Source: Zygnema cylindricum (Eukaryota; Streptophyta; Zygnematophyceae; Zygnematales; Zygnemataceae). From it: 64,000 nucleotides of DNA. A program made the position numbers and the translations under genes. Positions within the stretch are counted from its first letter, which is position 1. Each line of letters opens with the position of its first letter. The notes under the pieces were generated by a model, which ran no database searches, had not been told where the DNA came from, and saw only the letters and a list, made by a program, of their open reading frames with translations. The stretch spans positions 279,233-343,232 of the forward strand of contig JBBHKE010000165.1 of NCBI GenBank assembly GCA_037447655.1, given 5' to 3'. This document shows, piece after piece, positions 42,588 to 54,910 of the stretch.

Positions 42588-45500
42588 TTAACCAAGAGTC
42601 TTAGAGAACATCAGCGCTGAAAAGGCGTCAAAATTTTGTGAGCCCACCTTCAAAGGTATCTCCTGCATGTCATCGTCTCCATTAATATTTAATTGACCAA
42701 AAGTGGCCACACTTCCAGCTTGTACTCCTCTTTCCGGGCTTTCAGACACCACAGCTGCCTGGCGCTGATTGGGGCAATCTGCAGTTGATGTTTGTGGAGC
42801 ATCTCCATCGGAAACCCTTTCCTGGCTTCTTTGGTGTTCCACCTTGGAACTTGACGGATCTGGCGAAGGAAATGAAAATGAGTTGTCTGGAGGTTGCAGC
42901 CTGTCTGGTGCTCCACCTTCCAAGGCATTTGAAGGGGTAACTGCATTTTCTCCCTCATGATCATCATTACTGGCCCTGAAATAGGTACAGGACAGCCATT
43001 TAGTGTTTGACAATGTTGCAGGACCAAAACCGGGGATGATTACAACTTAGCGTGTTCTTGGAAAGAGCGATTGCTATTCACATACTAACAGACAAAAAGA
43101 AAAATGACAATAAAAGAGAAAGGGGGGTAATAACTGATGGAGTTGCCAAGTTCACATTTGCAAGCTATTACATAACCTCACTGGCCAAAAATCCATGCCC
43201 CAAGGATGGTGTCTAGACTGATCAGACAGTATCCTTCAACAATCAAGTGAGCCCTCCTCATGAATTATGTAAATCCACATCCCAGATAAGACATTCAAAC
43301 GACTCAGTAACAAAGAAAGGTCCACCTGTCGCTGGAGCTGGGTCCTGGGTCTGACATCCTCTCGATGGCGCGTACAACTCCTGCTCCCACTTCTCTAGCC
43401 TTAGCGCTGATATCAGCGACAGTTCCCCCACGAAGCCGTAGTTTCTCCCGAAATGAACGAGTGCTTTTTGTCAGCGTCTCTCGGTACCTTCACGAGGGGA
43501 TGGCGAAGCAGATTGATGGTCATGCACTCTGAACAATCCGGATGCACATACACGCCGATACTCTGGATATGCAGCATATGTGTCATCTTTTACTTCAACT
43601 GCTTTGTAAGACTATGTTATTTCATGAAGCATTCAATGCAGATATAAGATTCTAAATGTTTAAACTTACCGAGATGATGCTGCTGCCCAACGAGACTTCA
43701 GCGCATCTCCCAAAGAGGGGAGATCTCCTCCATTATTTGGGACATGGCCTGTGGCTTCTGCTGCCCTGCAATTGTAAACAGATGCAAAACAGTCACAAAG
43801 ACAGTCTTAAATTGCCCAAATTGCATGAACAAGATCAGGTCCTCCTGAACATTGTGTCAAGCACATGTTTCTAGAGATAAATACTGAAAAGTTTACCACC
43901 TTTGTAGTGCCGACGTCAACCGTGATACAGCTATAAACTTACATTGCAAACTTGCTCAGAAAGAACACTGCAACTTGGTGTAAAACACAATGCCTCGGCG
44001 ACATCGATGTAATCAATCCTAAGTTATAGAAAATTGTGTATTTTTAAAGCAAGCGAGCATTCAATAACGGCACACAAGCTCCTAGAAATTTTGGGACTTG
44101 GAGGCATGTAGCATGAAATCCACACGGTGGCAGCGAATAACCACCCGACCTGAAAGAAGGAAGGACCTCTTACAACCTTCAAAAAAAAAAAAAAGAGAAG
44201 GGGCATGTGAACGGGAAGTGAGGACGCTGACCTTTGAGGACCACTGCCTTCCCGACTATCATTACTACCACTCGAATTCTGCCTGCCGCCTCCAGCCCTC
44301 ATAGGCTGGAGTCCCTCAACGACAACCTCAGCTCCAGCCGCCCTGCTCGGTTCCAAAGAAGGTTGATTCTCACCATCTGTTGCAGGAAACCCTAACACAG
44401 AACCTCTATTGAGCCTGGGCGAAGCAGGTGCAGATGTTGCACAAACGTAATCCTCCCGTGAATCTTCATGCTCTCCGGAGACATGGGAGACATGCAAACC
44501 CAGCCTAAGAGCAGATGTCAAGCTGCTTGGACTTGCTCCCCTACCACCTGTATCTGGCGCAGACGTTCTGCTGTTATTTCCCACCACAAGAGTGCCTGCC
44601 TGGATAGCAACCCTGCCATTTGGTGTTGTGGATTCCGCAGAATTACCAACTATTTGTTGCCCTCCCTGAGATACACCATGTCGTGAAGACACGCGGCTGC
44701 CACCTGCCATGAGCCTTGCTCGAGACATACCCGCAGCTGCAGCAGCCAAATGCTGCATGATTCGACGTTCCAAATCAGCCTCCTCCGAATATGATGCTGA
44801 ATACTGCTGCAAGACAAATGCATGCACCATTATGAGCGAAAGAAGTCACACACACGGGCGGTCACTGTCGCCCTATTAAGGACATTATTCCTTCCTTCAA
44901 GGCTCTGATCATCAAGAACTGCACCTACGACTACAAATCCCCAGACCCTCACATCCCTGTGTTCCATACAGAAGATCATACTCTGTGTTGAAGCTCAAAA
45001 TCTTCAAATGCTGAGCGCAACATAGAGGTTGTCGAGACAGAATTGGAGTGGAAGGCACGCTCATGGGAGCATGCAGCAAGCAACTCTTGACTGGCCCACA
45101 CAAAACACAGAGCAAACAAAAGAATGTCAAGAATGAATACAAACACGGTGCGAGAGTCGTACTAAGCAGAAAGGCTGGTCGAACATCTGATGACTGAATG
45201 TATTGGCTCTGTAATATGAGCATACAGGGAGAGCGACGTTGTCACTGGAAAATGTTGTTCAAACATTGGCACGAACCCTTACCTTTCAGGGTCTCTCAGA
45301 CTGAGGGGCTGCCAACACATGGGGCACTCCTGTCTACGCTGGGCCCTGACAATGGACAGGCAAAAACTGATTATACTGAGCTCCATTAGGATAATTCGAA
45401 GTACATTGTGATCAATACACGAATCAGAAAATAATGCCATAATCAACTGCCGAATGCAGACAAAACAAAACGCAACCATGAAATTGTATTACATTATTAG

Positions 45501-46333
45501 CAATTATGTTCATCCATGCTCATGCTGCAGTGTTTGTGCATTAACGAAGTTGAACGAGGAAACATACTCAGATATGTTAATACACAAATAGCCTTTTTAT
45601 TCTCAAATAGGTTCATTCGCCATTGCAAATCTGTCGGATAAAACCTATTTTTCTGTCAAAAATATGCAAAGTGACCGTTGACAAGCCACCATCTTCTTTG
45701 AATTTCCAGAAACGCACATTCTCAGATGCAAGCTTATTCACTTAAAAACACACAATACAGGAAATCAAGAATCCAGACAGCAAAGAGCATGTCAACTTAC
45801 CATTCTAAAATGCACTGCAAGTGATAGTCGTGGTTGCAGGTGGTCATCTGCAAAACAATCCGAGACAACAGTATGAGATACACAAAGGGCAATAAAAGAC
45901 TGAGATACAGTCTTTACTTTCATCAAATTACAGAACACATCTCAGGAGAATTATTTTCTAAAACACTGCTCTTTCAAAAAAATTGGTAATTAATGTGTAA
46001 GAACAGTCAAGAGACAAAAGAAAAATCACATGAGAGGAACCTTCGGGCTAGCATAAAACAAAAACTGCTTGAAACAATGTACCCTAAGGGAGTGGCAAGG
46101 GGGCAAACAAATGCATTCCCACCAAAAAGAAACAATTAAGTATGTATTACCGTAAGAGGCTCCTCCTCAGTAAAGACCTCCAAGCAAATGCTACACGCGT
46201 CTTCATAGACCTCCTGGATGCCAGATTCCACAAAAGCAGCTGCCGAGTTGAACTTCGAAGCAGCTTCCTGCAAATCCATGCTTTCCGACCAGTCCTTTTC
46301 AGGAACACCAGATGGTTCAGAAGAAGTTGACAT
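42588..46333 (-). CDS. RHF2A-like: RING-H2 E3 ubiquitin ligase, RHF1A/RHF2A-like
   Basis: Eight exons, all with GT-AG ends and consistent phase: 46333-46151, 45847-45801, 45345-45283, 45090-44982, 44806-44232, 43765-43670, 43487-43326, 42975-42588, giving 540 residues. The N-terminal FNSAAAFVESGIQ leads into a C3H2C3 RING: CSIC, then CNHDYHLQC on exon 2, then CPMCW on exon 3. Then come FEDFELQHR, the helix EADLERRIMQHLAAAAA, a long Ser/Gly-rich linker, and the conserved LKSRWAAASSRYRETLTKS and VGAGVVRAIERM. This order matches Arabidopsis RHF1A/RHF2A, cytosolic or nuclear E3 ligases known for turnover of a cyclin-dependent kinase inhibitor in gametogenesis. An upstream in-frame ATG at 46417 exists; I prefer 46333 because homologues start shortly before SAAAFVE. 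Exon 5 uses a weaker GTCAGC donor. Confidence 0.9.
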
Positions 46334-46760
46334 GATGGAGACTGTCGGCGATGACCACAAGACTATTCTCAACTCATTAACATTTGTTGACGAACATTTT
46401 CTTCCAGTCCTTAACAAGATTCTCAGTTTCCCACCAACACTTCGAGTTCATGCTAAAGAAATCTTGAACGCATGACCATACGACTCACATACGCCTCTAG
46501 ACGCGAAATTTGAGTACAAGACAAATGGCAAACCATAAGAACATTTACGGCATCTTTGGGTACTTGTCGTTGTAGAGTTCCAAATCTTGCGAACCTCCAC
46601 TTCATACACGTGCAATCGAAGCTGCCACGTGAACATCCTTTGTGGGTGCCCTAATTTCACAGCCTATTCCCTTTGCTAAAGTACAATACTGTACTTTTTT
46701 TACGTTTCCGTTAATTTCGTGAATTCGTCGGAACTTCCTCAAAACGGGTACCGTACAGTA
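46334..46760 (-). promoter_or_regulatory. Upstream region of the RHF-like gene
   Basis: About 430 bp between the chosen start and a MITE end. It should hold the 5' UTR and core promoter by position. I see no clear TATA box; cacgtg appears at about 46607 (acacgtgcaa) and 46626 (cacgtgaaca). Confidence 0.4.
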
Positions 46761-46900
46761 CACCGCCAATCGCTATTAGCGTAGAAGATTCTTTAGCGTG
46801 AATGAAAAATTACAGTGGTTTACGCTAATTAAGAATTTGAAAATTTCGGAAAAAAACATACATTCTAATTGTTTAACAATTCTAATTTGGGTCTTTGAAA
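46761..46900. mobile_element. One-sided CACCGC-family MITE end
   Basis: It starts caccgccaatcgctattag after TA (46759-46760) and remains similar to the right arm of the 36702 element for about 120 bp (shared ttctttagcgt and gtttacgctaatt). I found no matching right end before 47400, so the copy is truncated or its right end has decayed. Confidence 0.6.
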
Positions 46901-48005
46901 AAATAAATGTCGGTCGCAAACATGTTTACGTTAATATAAGTACTCGTACAATATTTTATGAAATCGTACGCCGTCACGTAAAAGATTCACACGTGCATGT
47001 CAGACTATTTTACCGCGGTTAAGCGTCGGCGCTACGCCGTAAAGCGTACATTATTTGTCCAGTTGAAAGGTGCGTGATTTGTACGGTTGTAATGTTAACG
47101 CAACGCTTGTTGTAAAAAAAGTTGGTGGCTTGTCCGTTTTATCTCGATACTGTACGTTAATAAGGGTTCTTCACGCTAATACTGTCGCGATGCTTTGTTT
47201 TATTAGAGTGAATTAATGCTAATATGTGTGTTAACTCTAAAATGGTTGCACTCCCATCTCTCTTCGGCTTGTGACCGGCATTAGCGTTAATGTTATGATG
47301 TATTAGAGTAAACTCTTATTCTAAATTGGTCCAAAATGAACAATCTCGACAACCACCTAGTCTCAAGCATATTGTGATTGGTCGCCCATGATTACACGTG
47401 GACAATTTTATATCCACGCAAACATTACGGCTCCAGCACGATGTGACACAAACCGCCTGCCATACCCTCCGCCATACCAAAATCGATCCGTACATACAAT
47501 TTAGAGCAGGCAGTTACCATGGCTTTTTCATGAAATCGTCCGTCGTCTACCACGTGCATACTCCCTCTCTCAAAACTGATGCAATTTTTGAAAGTTTCCC
47601 GCTTTGTCTGTGTCGTCTATAATATTTTGATAATTCACCGACACGCAAATTATTAAAATTCAAATTTTGAACACTGAAAGTTTGGAGAATGGTTTCCCTC
47701 CTTTTTGTCCCTTTCCTTAATTTGTATTTGGTATATATATTCGGCGTTCAGTCAAGCAATGGCACTGTCTTTCCACATTCTCCAGTTACCTTGGCTTTTA
47801 CATCTCTATTTTTTGCTTTGTATCCTTTTTTGTCCAAAAGTTTTTCTTTATTATAGCAAATATGTGGCCTATTACTTCCCATATTACCACTTTTGTTGCG
47901 CCGAAAAACACAGCTACGGCCGGATTATTGCCACCTTTAGTCGAAGAGGAAAATGATTGTAGCAAAACCTAAGGACCCGACCCACCGAGTGAAGAAATAG
48001 GATCA
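46901..48005. other. Intergenic, nothing recognised
   Basis: It contains attagagt/acgctaat words like those inside the MITEs, which may mean decayed MITE interior, but no ends were found. No gene. Confidence 0.4.
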
Positions 48006-48238
48006 CCGGAGGTGGACCCTTTCATGGAAGGCGCTACTATCGGAGATTTGGACTCACCGTGTGATACATACGGGGACGTCCTGGTGTCGATCCGAAAAGT
48101 TGAGCATGTTTCAACGAAGATTACTCGACTTGGAGTAATCAATTGGATGATTGCTGATTTCCACGAGAATGGAAAGGAAGGGCTCATCCCAAGGACTATG
48201 AAGAAGTTTCCGCAACATTTTACAGGGGTGTATCGTAC
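48006..48238 (+). pseudogene. Possible pogo-type helix-turn-helix exon
   Basis: The plus-strand frame contains STKITRLGVINWMIADFHEN followed by GLIPRTMKKFPQHFTGVYR, then a GTAAGA donor near 48239. The pattern of a helix, WMIAD, a basic IPxRxxKxFP turn and a final aromatic resembles the N-terminal DNA-binding domain of pogo/DDE_1 transposases from memory. No DDE domain follows here; ORF-X copy 2 follows instead. Basic frames near 48424-48650 may be later exons. The family call is tentative. Confidence 0.4.
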
Positions 48239-48401
48239 AAGTAAGAGTTTTTACCATTCGTCTTTACCTTCATATAGCAAACCCCGGTTGCCTAATTTGT
48301 GTGTCGCTAGTTCGCATTGTTTGTAATTTAATTAGACATATTGAATAATTTATATTTGATTACATTTTTCTTCTATAGTATGTTTGTATATGCCCCATTA
48401 T

Positions 48402-48415
48402 TCCCCCCCCCCCCC
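48402..48415. repeat. Poly-C run
   Basis: About fourteen consecutive Cs, preceded by ttatt. It is prone to length error. Confidence 0.8.
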
Positions 48416-49305
48416 ACCTCGTTATGATGTGTGGTCCGCAACGTCATCCAATTAATTTTTGCTATGAATTCAATCCAATAGACATGCGACGACATGTGTC
48501 GTCACTTGAATGTGGTGAACGAAAGGCTACTTCAATAGACTATCGACAAATGTTGGCGAAATCGAAAAGGCGACGACAATGCGTCGTCGCCTCAACGTTG
48601 GAAGTTTCCAAAAAATACTTTGTGCCGGTTAAAAGGGTAGCCGTCACTTAAATGTAAAGTATAATAAATGTCAAACAGGAGACGACGCCCAATATCGAAA
48701 TCGCGTAGCAAATGAAACGTGAGATGCATTGTTTCGTTTCGTCGCCCCACTGTTGGAATAGTCGAACGCCTCAGGTAGGCGACGAAGTTAATCCGTGCCC
48801 GATCATATATAATGTAAGTATCCCTCGCACGAAATCATTGTATTTAACATTAGTGTGTACTTTTCATCAAAGTAGGGTTTTGGGCTTTTTTTTTGTTTTC
48901 CTACCATTTTCCGTAGCCACGTCTTCTTCAATTCTTTTTTACATGAGTCTTTAAAACTAGGCTATGGAGGGCAGCAGCCAGCGAAGTAGACGACGACATA
49001 TCGTGATGGCTTATCGCTGTCGCTATCCTCCCCTTGTTACGGTGACCGCGAAAGATTTAACGAGGCAACAGAAGGCGGCAACCTTGTTAGCCATTGGATG
49101 GGAAGGAGGAAAGAGAAAAGGGAAGGAAAAGGGGGCATCTGTTGAGGTGAGAAAAGAGGAGGAGGTAGATGGTGAGGAAGGAAGGGGAAAAAAGGTGATG
49201 GTTAAGGAGGTGGACGGAATAGAGTCAGGGGGAGGATTAAAGAGGATGAGGAGGAGGAGAAAAAGAAAAATTAGGGTTTTTGATGAGAGGGAGGAGGAGG
49301 ACGAA

Positions 49306-49423
49306 GGTGAGGGGGGGGGGGGGGGGGGGGGGGCGGCATTGGGGGGGAAAGAAAGGGGAAAGGAGGCGACGATTGGGGGGGGGGGGGGAGGGGGGGGGGG
49401 GGGGGGGGGGGGGGAGGGGGGGT
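49306..49423. repeat. Long poly-G tracts
   Basis: Two runs of mostly G (about 49311-49333 and 49374-49423, broken by single A or C). They could form G-quadruplexes; equally, such runs are poorly sequenced, so exact length and reading frame are unreliable. Confidence 0.8.
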
Positions 49424-49587
49424 AACCTTATAGAGCCGTTAAATACCCTAAAAAGACAAAGGAATCCAAAAAACCTTAGAGAACCGGCTTACTACCATGA
49501 ATGAGGGTGAAAGGGGGAGGGAAGGGAGAAGAAAAATGGGACAGCGAGAGAGTGAGTGAGTGCGTGAGAGAGGAGAGAGAGAGAGAG

Positions 49588-50748
49588 CCTCACAAAGTTT
49601 CAGACAAATATAATAAACAGAGCGATCACATCATCTAGTCAAAGTTGCAGAAAAACAGTCTGCCAGAACTTTGATAAAACAGACTAACTTCACAATGAAG
49701 TAAAACACAGACCAGGCACACAATAGGCCTGCAAATCTGTGAAAATAATAAAAATACAAAGAGGAACACACATGCATAATTTCAGATAATTCTGCCAACA
49801 GATCTGAGAGTAATCCTCAGATAACAATTACCAAAAAACACCATAAACAGTTTTTGGTCCAAAAGTTCCTATGACTAAAAATGACTAAGTCCTACAAATA
49901 TACACGAGCTCATTACTGAGTGTACGGAGGCATACCAGCCGTACGCAATCTACTAGCTACCTCTATTAATGTTAATAAACCCGAATACTTCGAGGTATGT
50001 CAAAAAGAGTAAATATACACTAATAACTAATACACATAAAGACAAACCATTGTTGTAAATATTTACAAAGTACACACAATCTTACAAAATCGTATGCTCG
50101 GTCATGCTGAGTCACTCAATGGAACTCCTCCAATTTCGTCAAACAATCCGGGACGTCCAAAATAAACATCGTGTGATTGACGCGATTTCGCGTCTCTACT
50201 ACTTGAAAAATATCGACGGCCTATATCCGCCGTCCGTCGATCTTATTCGGCACCCTTGATGTCGCGCCACGTGGTCATAAAAATCCAAACGAAATCCACG
50301 CGAGTCGTCAAATATCCCATGACGTCGCGAAGAGAATTTAGTGATTCACGTCCACTTGTTAAAAATAATAATCGTACAACCAAAATCATATCCGTACCGC
50401 AGCCGCGTCCTTTGCAATAAATGCGGCAAATAAAGTACACGTCATTTTTCATAAACGTCGCTTGTCGCATATAAATTACATTTGTTCAAATTATATGTTC
50501 CGTACCGGCGACGTACATTTCGTAAACTTCACATCGGATCGCGTCGCGATCCGCCGTCCATTTCTTAACGCATTCCGCGCCACTCAATTACTACCTCACG
50601 TCTTTTTAATTTTACTCGTACATTTACTCCCCCAATCCGCAAATCCATTCGAACCACCACCTTACTTTCGATAATATATTACGCACGCGAAACGTCGCGT
50701 GCGCACAAAATGTCGAGTACGCACGAAACCAACTTTTCAAAAACAACA
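49588..50748 (-). repeat. Family T LTR 1, truncated
   Basis: 1161 bp; matches the last part of the 1313-bp LTRs and ends ACAACA. The left edge abuts a gagaga run with no TG terminus. Confidence 0.85.
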
Positions 50749-51279
50749 CTCCCCCGAAAATTTAGTTTCGTGCACCCGGAATAAAATATGCATCATTTCA
50801 AATGTAACTGTACATTTCCGTACCCCCAAATTTACTCCTTTTTTTTTTTTCGTTCAAACGTCACCACTGCTTCCGCTGACGTCACCACTGCTTCAACTGC
50901 CTGTTGCCATGTCTTCCAAATTCCATCCTTCCTAAACACACCTCTTCTCCCGCTTCCTTTTTCTAGGTCTTCAAAAATAAAAATATAAACTTTCTTTTTC
51001 AACCAATTTCAAAATTCAAAATGCTAAATCCGAAATTTTACAAAAATTACTAAATGTCAAAGATAGCCACCTCCATAAAATTACTTTTCACGTTATTTCC
51101 TTTTGACCACTTTCTGCAAATGTTTTCTTCTATGGTTCATCCTCTGAATTCTACTTTTTTCCTTCGTTTTCTTCATAAATTTTGGTATTCTCTCAATTTT
51201 CACATTTTTATTTTCTTTTTCAATAATATAAACTTCCTCATTTACTCCACTTTTCTTGACACTTTTTCTCGTGTATATT

Positions 51280-52592
51280 TGTTGTCCATAGCCATTTCTA
51301 GCCATGGATTCACCCTCGGAAGCACCACAGACTACCCAAAAACAGCCTAATTTGAATCAACACAGAATTCTACAAAAATAACAAAACAAGCTGAAAATAC
51401 ATCAACAGATATTATCTAGGATTTGGAATAACCTCACAAAGTTTCAGACAAATATAATAAACAGAGCGATCACATCATCTAGTCAAAGTTGCAGAAAAAC
51501 AGTCTGCCAGAACTTTGATAAAACAGACTAACTTCACAATGAAGTAAAACACAGACCAGGCACACAATAGGCCTGCAAATCTGTGAAAATAATAAAAATA
51601 CAAAGAGAAACACACATGCATAATTTCAGATAATTCTGCCAACAGATCTGAGAGTAATCCTCAGATAACAATTACCAAAAAACACCATAAACAGTTTTTG
51701 GTCCAAAAGTTCCTATGACTAAAAATGACTAAGTCCTACAAATATACACGAGCTCATTACTGAGTGTACGGAGGCATACCAGCCGTACGCAATCTACTAG
51801 CTACCTCTATTAATGTTAATAAACCCGAATACTTCGAGGTATGTCAAAAAGAGTAAATATACACTAATAACTAATACACATAAAGACAAACCATTGTTGT
51901 AAATATTTACAAAGTACACACAATCTTACAAAATCGTATGCTCGGTCATGCTGAGTCACTCAATGGAACTCCTCCAATTTCGTCAAACAATCCGGGACGT
52001 CCAAAATAAACATCGTGTGATTGACGCGATTTCGCGTCTCTACTACTTGAAAAATATCGACGGCCTATATCCGCCGTCCGTCGATCTTATTCGGCACCCT
52101 TGATGTCGCGCCACGTGGTCATAAAAATCCAAACGAAATCCACGCGAGTCGTCAAATATCCCATGACGTCGCGAAGAGAATTTAGTGATTCACGTCCACT
52201 TGTTAAAAATAATAATCGTACAACCAAAATCATTTCCGTACCGCAGCCGCGTCCTTTGCAATAAATGCGGCAAATAAAGTACACGTCATTTTTCATAAAC
52301 GTCGCTTGTCGCATATAAATTACATTTGTTCAAATTATATGTTCCGTACCGGCGACGTACATTTCGTAAACTTCACATCGGATCGCGTCGCGATCCGCCG
52401 TCCATTTCTTAACGCATTCCGCGCCACTCAATTACTACCTCACGTCTTTTTAATTTTACTCGTACATTTACTCCCCCAATCCGCAAATCCATTCGAACCA
52501 CCACCTTACTTTCGATAATATATTACGCACGCGAAACGTCGCGTGCGCACAAAATGTCGAGTACGCACGAAACCAACTTTTCAAAAACAACA
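51280..52592 (-). repeat. Family T LTR 2
   Basis: 1313 bp from TGTTGTCC to AACAACA, the same length as the solo LTR at 34753 and LTR 3. Confidence 0.88.
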
Positions 52593-53126
52593 CTCCCCCG
52601 AAAATTTAGTTTCGTGCACCCGGAATAAAATATGCATCATTTCAAATGTAACTGTACATTTCCGTACCCCCAAATTTACTCCTTTTTTTTTTTTTTTCGT
52701 TCAAACGTCACCACTGCTTCCGCTGACGTCACCACTGCTTCAACTGCCTGTTGCCATGTCTTCCAAATTCCATCCTTCCTAAACACACCTCTTCTCCCGC
52801 TTCCTTTTTCTAGGTCTTCAAAAATAAAAATATAAACTTTCTTTTTCAACCAATTTCAAAATTCAAAATGCTAAATCCGAAATTTTACAAAAATTACTAA
52901 ATGTCAAAGATAGCCACCTCCATAAAATTACTTTTCACGTTATTTCCTTTTGACCACTTTCTGCAAATGTTTTCTTCTATGGTTTATCCTTTGAATTCTA
53001 CTTTTTTCCTTCGTTTTCTTCATAAATTTTGGTATTCTCTCAATTTTCACATTTTTATTTTCTTTTTCAATAATATAAACTTCCTCATTTACTCCACTTT
53101 TCTTGACACTTTTTCTCGTGTATATT

Positions 53127-54439
53127 TGTTGTCCATAGCCATTTCTAGCCATGGATTCACCCTCGGAAGCACCACAGACTACCCAAAAACAGCCAACTTT
53201 GAATCAACACAGAATTCTACAAAAATCACAAAACAAGCTGAAAATACATCAACAGATATTATCTAGGATTTGGAATAACCTCACAAAGTTTCAGACAAAT
53301 ATAATAAACAGAGCGATCACATCATCTAGTCAAAGTTGCAGAAAAACAGTTTGCCAGAACTTTGATAAAACAGACTAACTTCACAATGAAGTAAAACACA
53401 GACCAGGCACACAATAGGCCTGCAAATCTGTGAAAATAATAAAAATACAAAGAGAAACACACATGCATAATTTCAGATAATTCTGCCAACAGATCTGAGA
53501 GTAATCCTCAGATAACAATTACCAAAAAACACCATAAACAGTTTTTGGTCCAAAAGTTCCTATGACTAAAAATGACTAAGTCCTACAAATATACACGAGC
53601 TCATTACTGAGTGTACGGAGGCATACCAGCCGTACGCAATCTACTAGCTACCTCTATTAATGTTAATAAACCCGAATACTTCGAGGTATGTCAAAAAGAG
53701 TAAATCTACACTAATAACTAATACACATAAAGACAAACCATTGTTGTAAATATTTACAAAGTACACACAATCTTACAAAATCGTATGCTCGGTCATGCTG
53801 AGTCACTCAATGGAACTCCTCCAATTTCGTCAAACAATCCGGGACGTCCAAAATAAACATCGTGTGATTGACGCGATTTCGCGTCTCTACTACTTGAAAA
53901 ATATCGACGGCCTATATCCGCCGTCCGTCGATCTTATTCGGCACCCTTGATGTCGCGCCACGTGGTCATAAAAATCCAAACGAAATCCACGCGAGTCGTC
54001 AAATATCCCATGACGTCGCGAAGAGAATTTAGTGATTCACGTCCACTTGTTAAAAATAATAATCGTACAACCAAAATCATATCCGTACCGCAGCCGCGTC
54101 CTTTGCAATAAATGCGGCAAATAAAGTACACGTCATTTTTCATAAACGTCGCTTGTCGCATATAAATTACATTTGTTCAAATTATATGTTCCGTACCGGC
54201 GACGTACATTTCGTAAACTTCACATCGGATCGCGTCGCGATCCGCCGTCCATTTCTTAACGCATTCCGCGCCACTCAATTACTACCTCACGTCTTTTTAA
54301 TTTTACTCGTACATTTACTCCCCCAATCCCCAAATCCATTCGAACCACCACATTACTTTCGATAATATATTACGCACGCGAAACGTCGCGTGCGCACAAA
54401 ATGTCTAGTACGCACGAAACCAACTTTTCAAAAACAACA
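53127..54439 (-). repeat. Family T LTR 3
   Basis: 1313 bp from TGTTGTCC to AACAACA. The sequence directly after it (gggaggagtagagagg) resumes ORF-X copy 2. Confidence 0.88.
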
Positions 54440-54910
54440 GGGAGGAGTAGAGAGGAAGAGGAGGATAAAAAGGAAAAATAGGGTTTTTGTTGAGAGGGAG
54501 GTTGAGAACGAAGGTGAGGGGGGGGGGGTGACAAAACGTTGAGTGGAGAGGGAGGGGAGGGTGCGCATTAGGTGAGGAAGAAAGGGGAAAAGAGACGACA
54601 GTTGAGGAGGGGGAGGGAAGTGGGGCAGGGGGAGGAGTAGAGAGGAGGGGGAGGAGGATAAAAAGGGAAAAAAAGGTTTTTGTTGAGAGGGAGGTGGAGG
54701 AGAAAGTGAGGGGGGGGAGGAGAGAAAAGGGGAAAGGAGTAGAGAGGAGGTGGAGGAAAAAAAGGAAGGGTGAGGAAGAAAAGGGAAAAGAGGCGACGGT
54801 TGAGGAGGGGGAGGGAAGTGAGGCGGGGGAAGGAGTAGAGAGGAGGAGGAGGATAATAAGGAAAAATATAGTTTTTGATGAGAGGGAGGAGGGGGGAGGG
54901 AGTGAGACAC
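54440..54910 (+). repeat. About 195-bp tandem repeat within ORF-X copy 2
   Basis: The words gaggagtagagagga and ggaggataa...aaggaaaaa followed by gtttttg(t/a)tgagagggagg recur near 54440, 54634 and 54831. A related single segment lies at about 49228-49290, left of the LTR array. Confidence 0.65.

Larger units (their letters stand above)
49588..54439 (-). mobile_element. Family T tandem array: LTR-int-LTR-int-LTR
   Basis: Three LTRs (49588-50748, truncated; 51280-52592; 53127-54439) are separated by two short internal regions of 531 and 534 bp. The repeat period is 1844-1847 bp and the copies are almost identical. The boundary ACAACA-CTCCCCC, read on the minus strand, is GGGGGAG-TGTTGT, a purine tract followed by the LTR start, giving minus orientation. 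The internals have no gag or pol, so the element is non-autonomous. Shared LTRs indicate unequal recombination between copies. The left LTR lacks about its first 150 bp; no target duplication can be scored. Confidence 0.85.

Noticed and set aside
50462-50674. Repeated 70-residue plus-strand ORF (also 35779, 52306, 54153)
   Set aside because: It is conserved only because it sits in near-identical LTR copies; it has no coding features and lies within the LTR.
51093-51305. Minus-strand ORF starting MARNGYGQ, repeated at 52940 and 34770
   Set aside because: Its start lies inside the family T LTR and the frame crosses into unrelated flanks; at 34753 it fuses to ORF-X only because the solo LTR inserted there.
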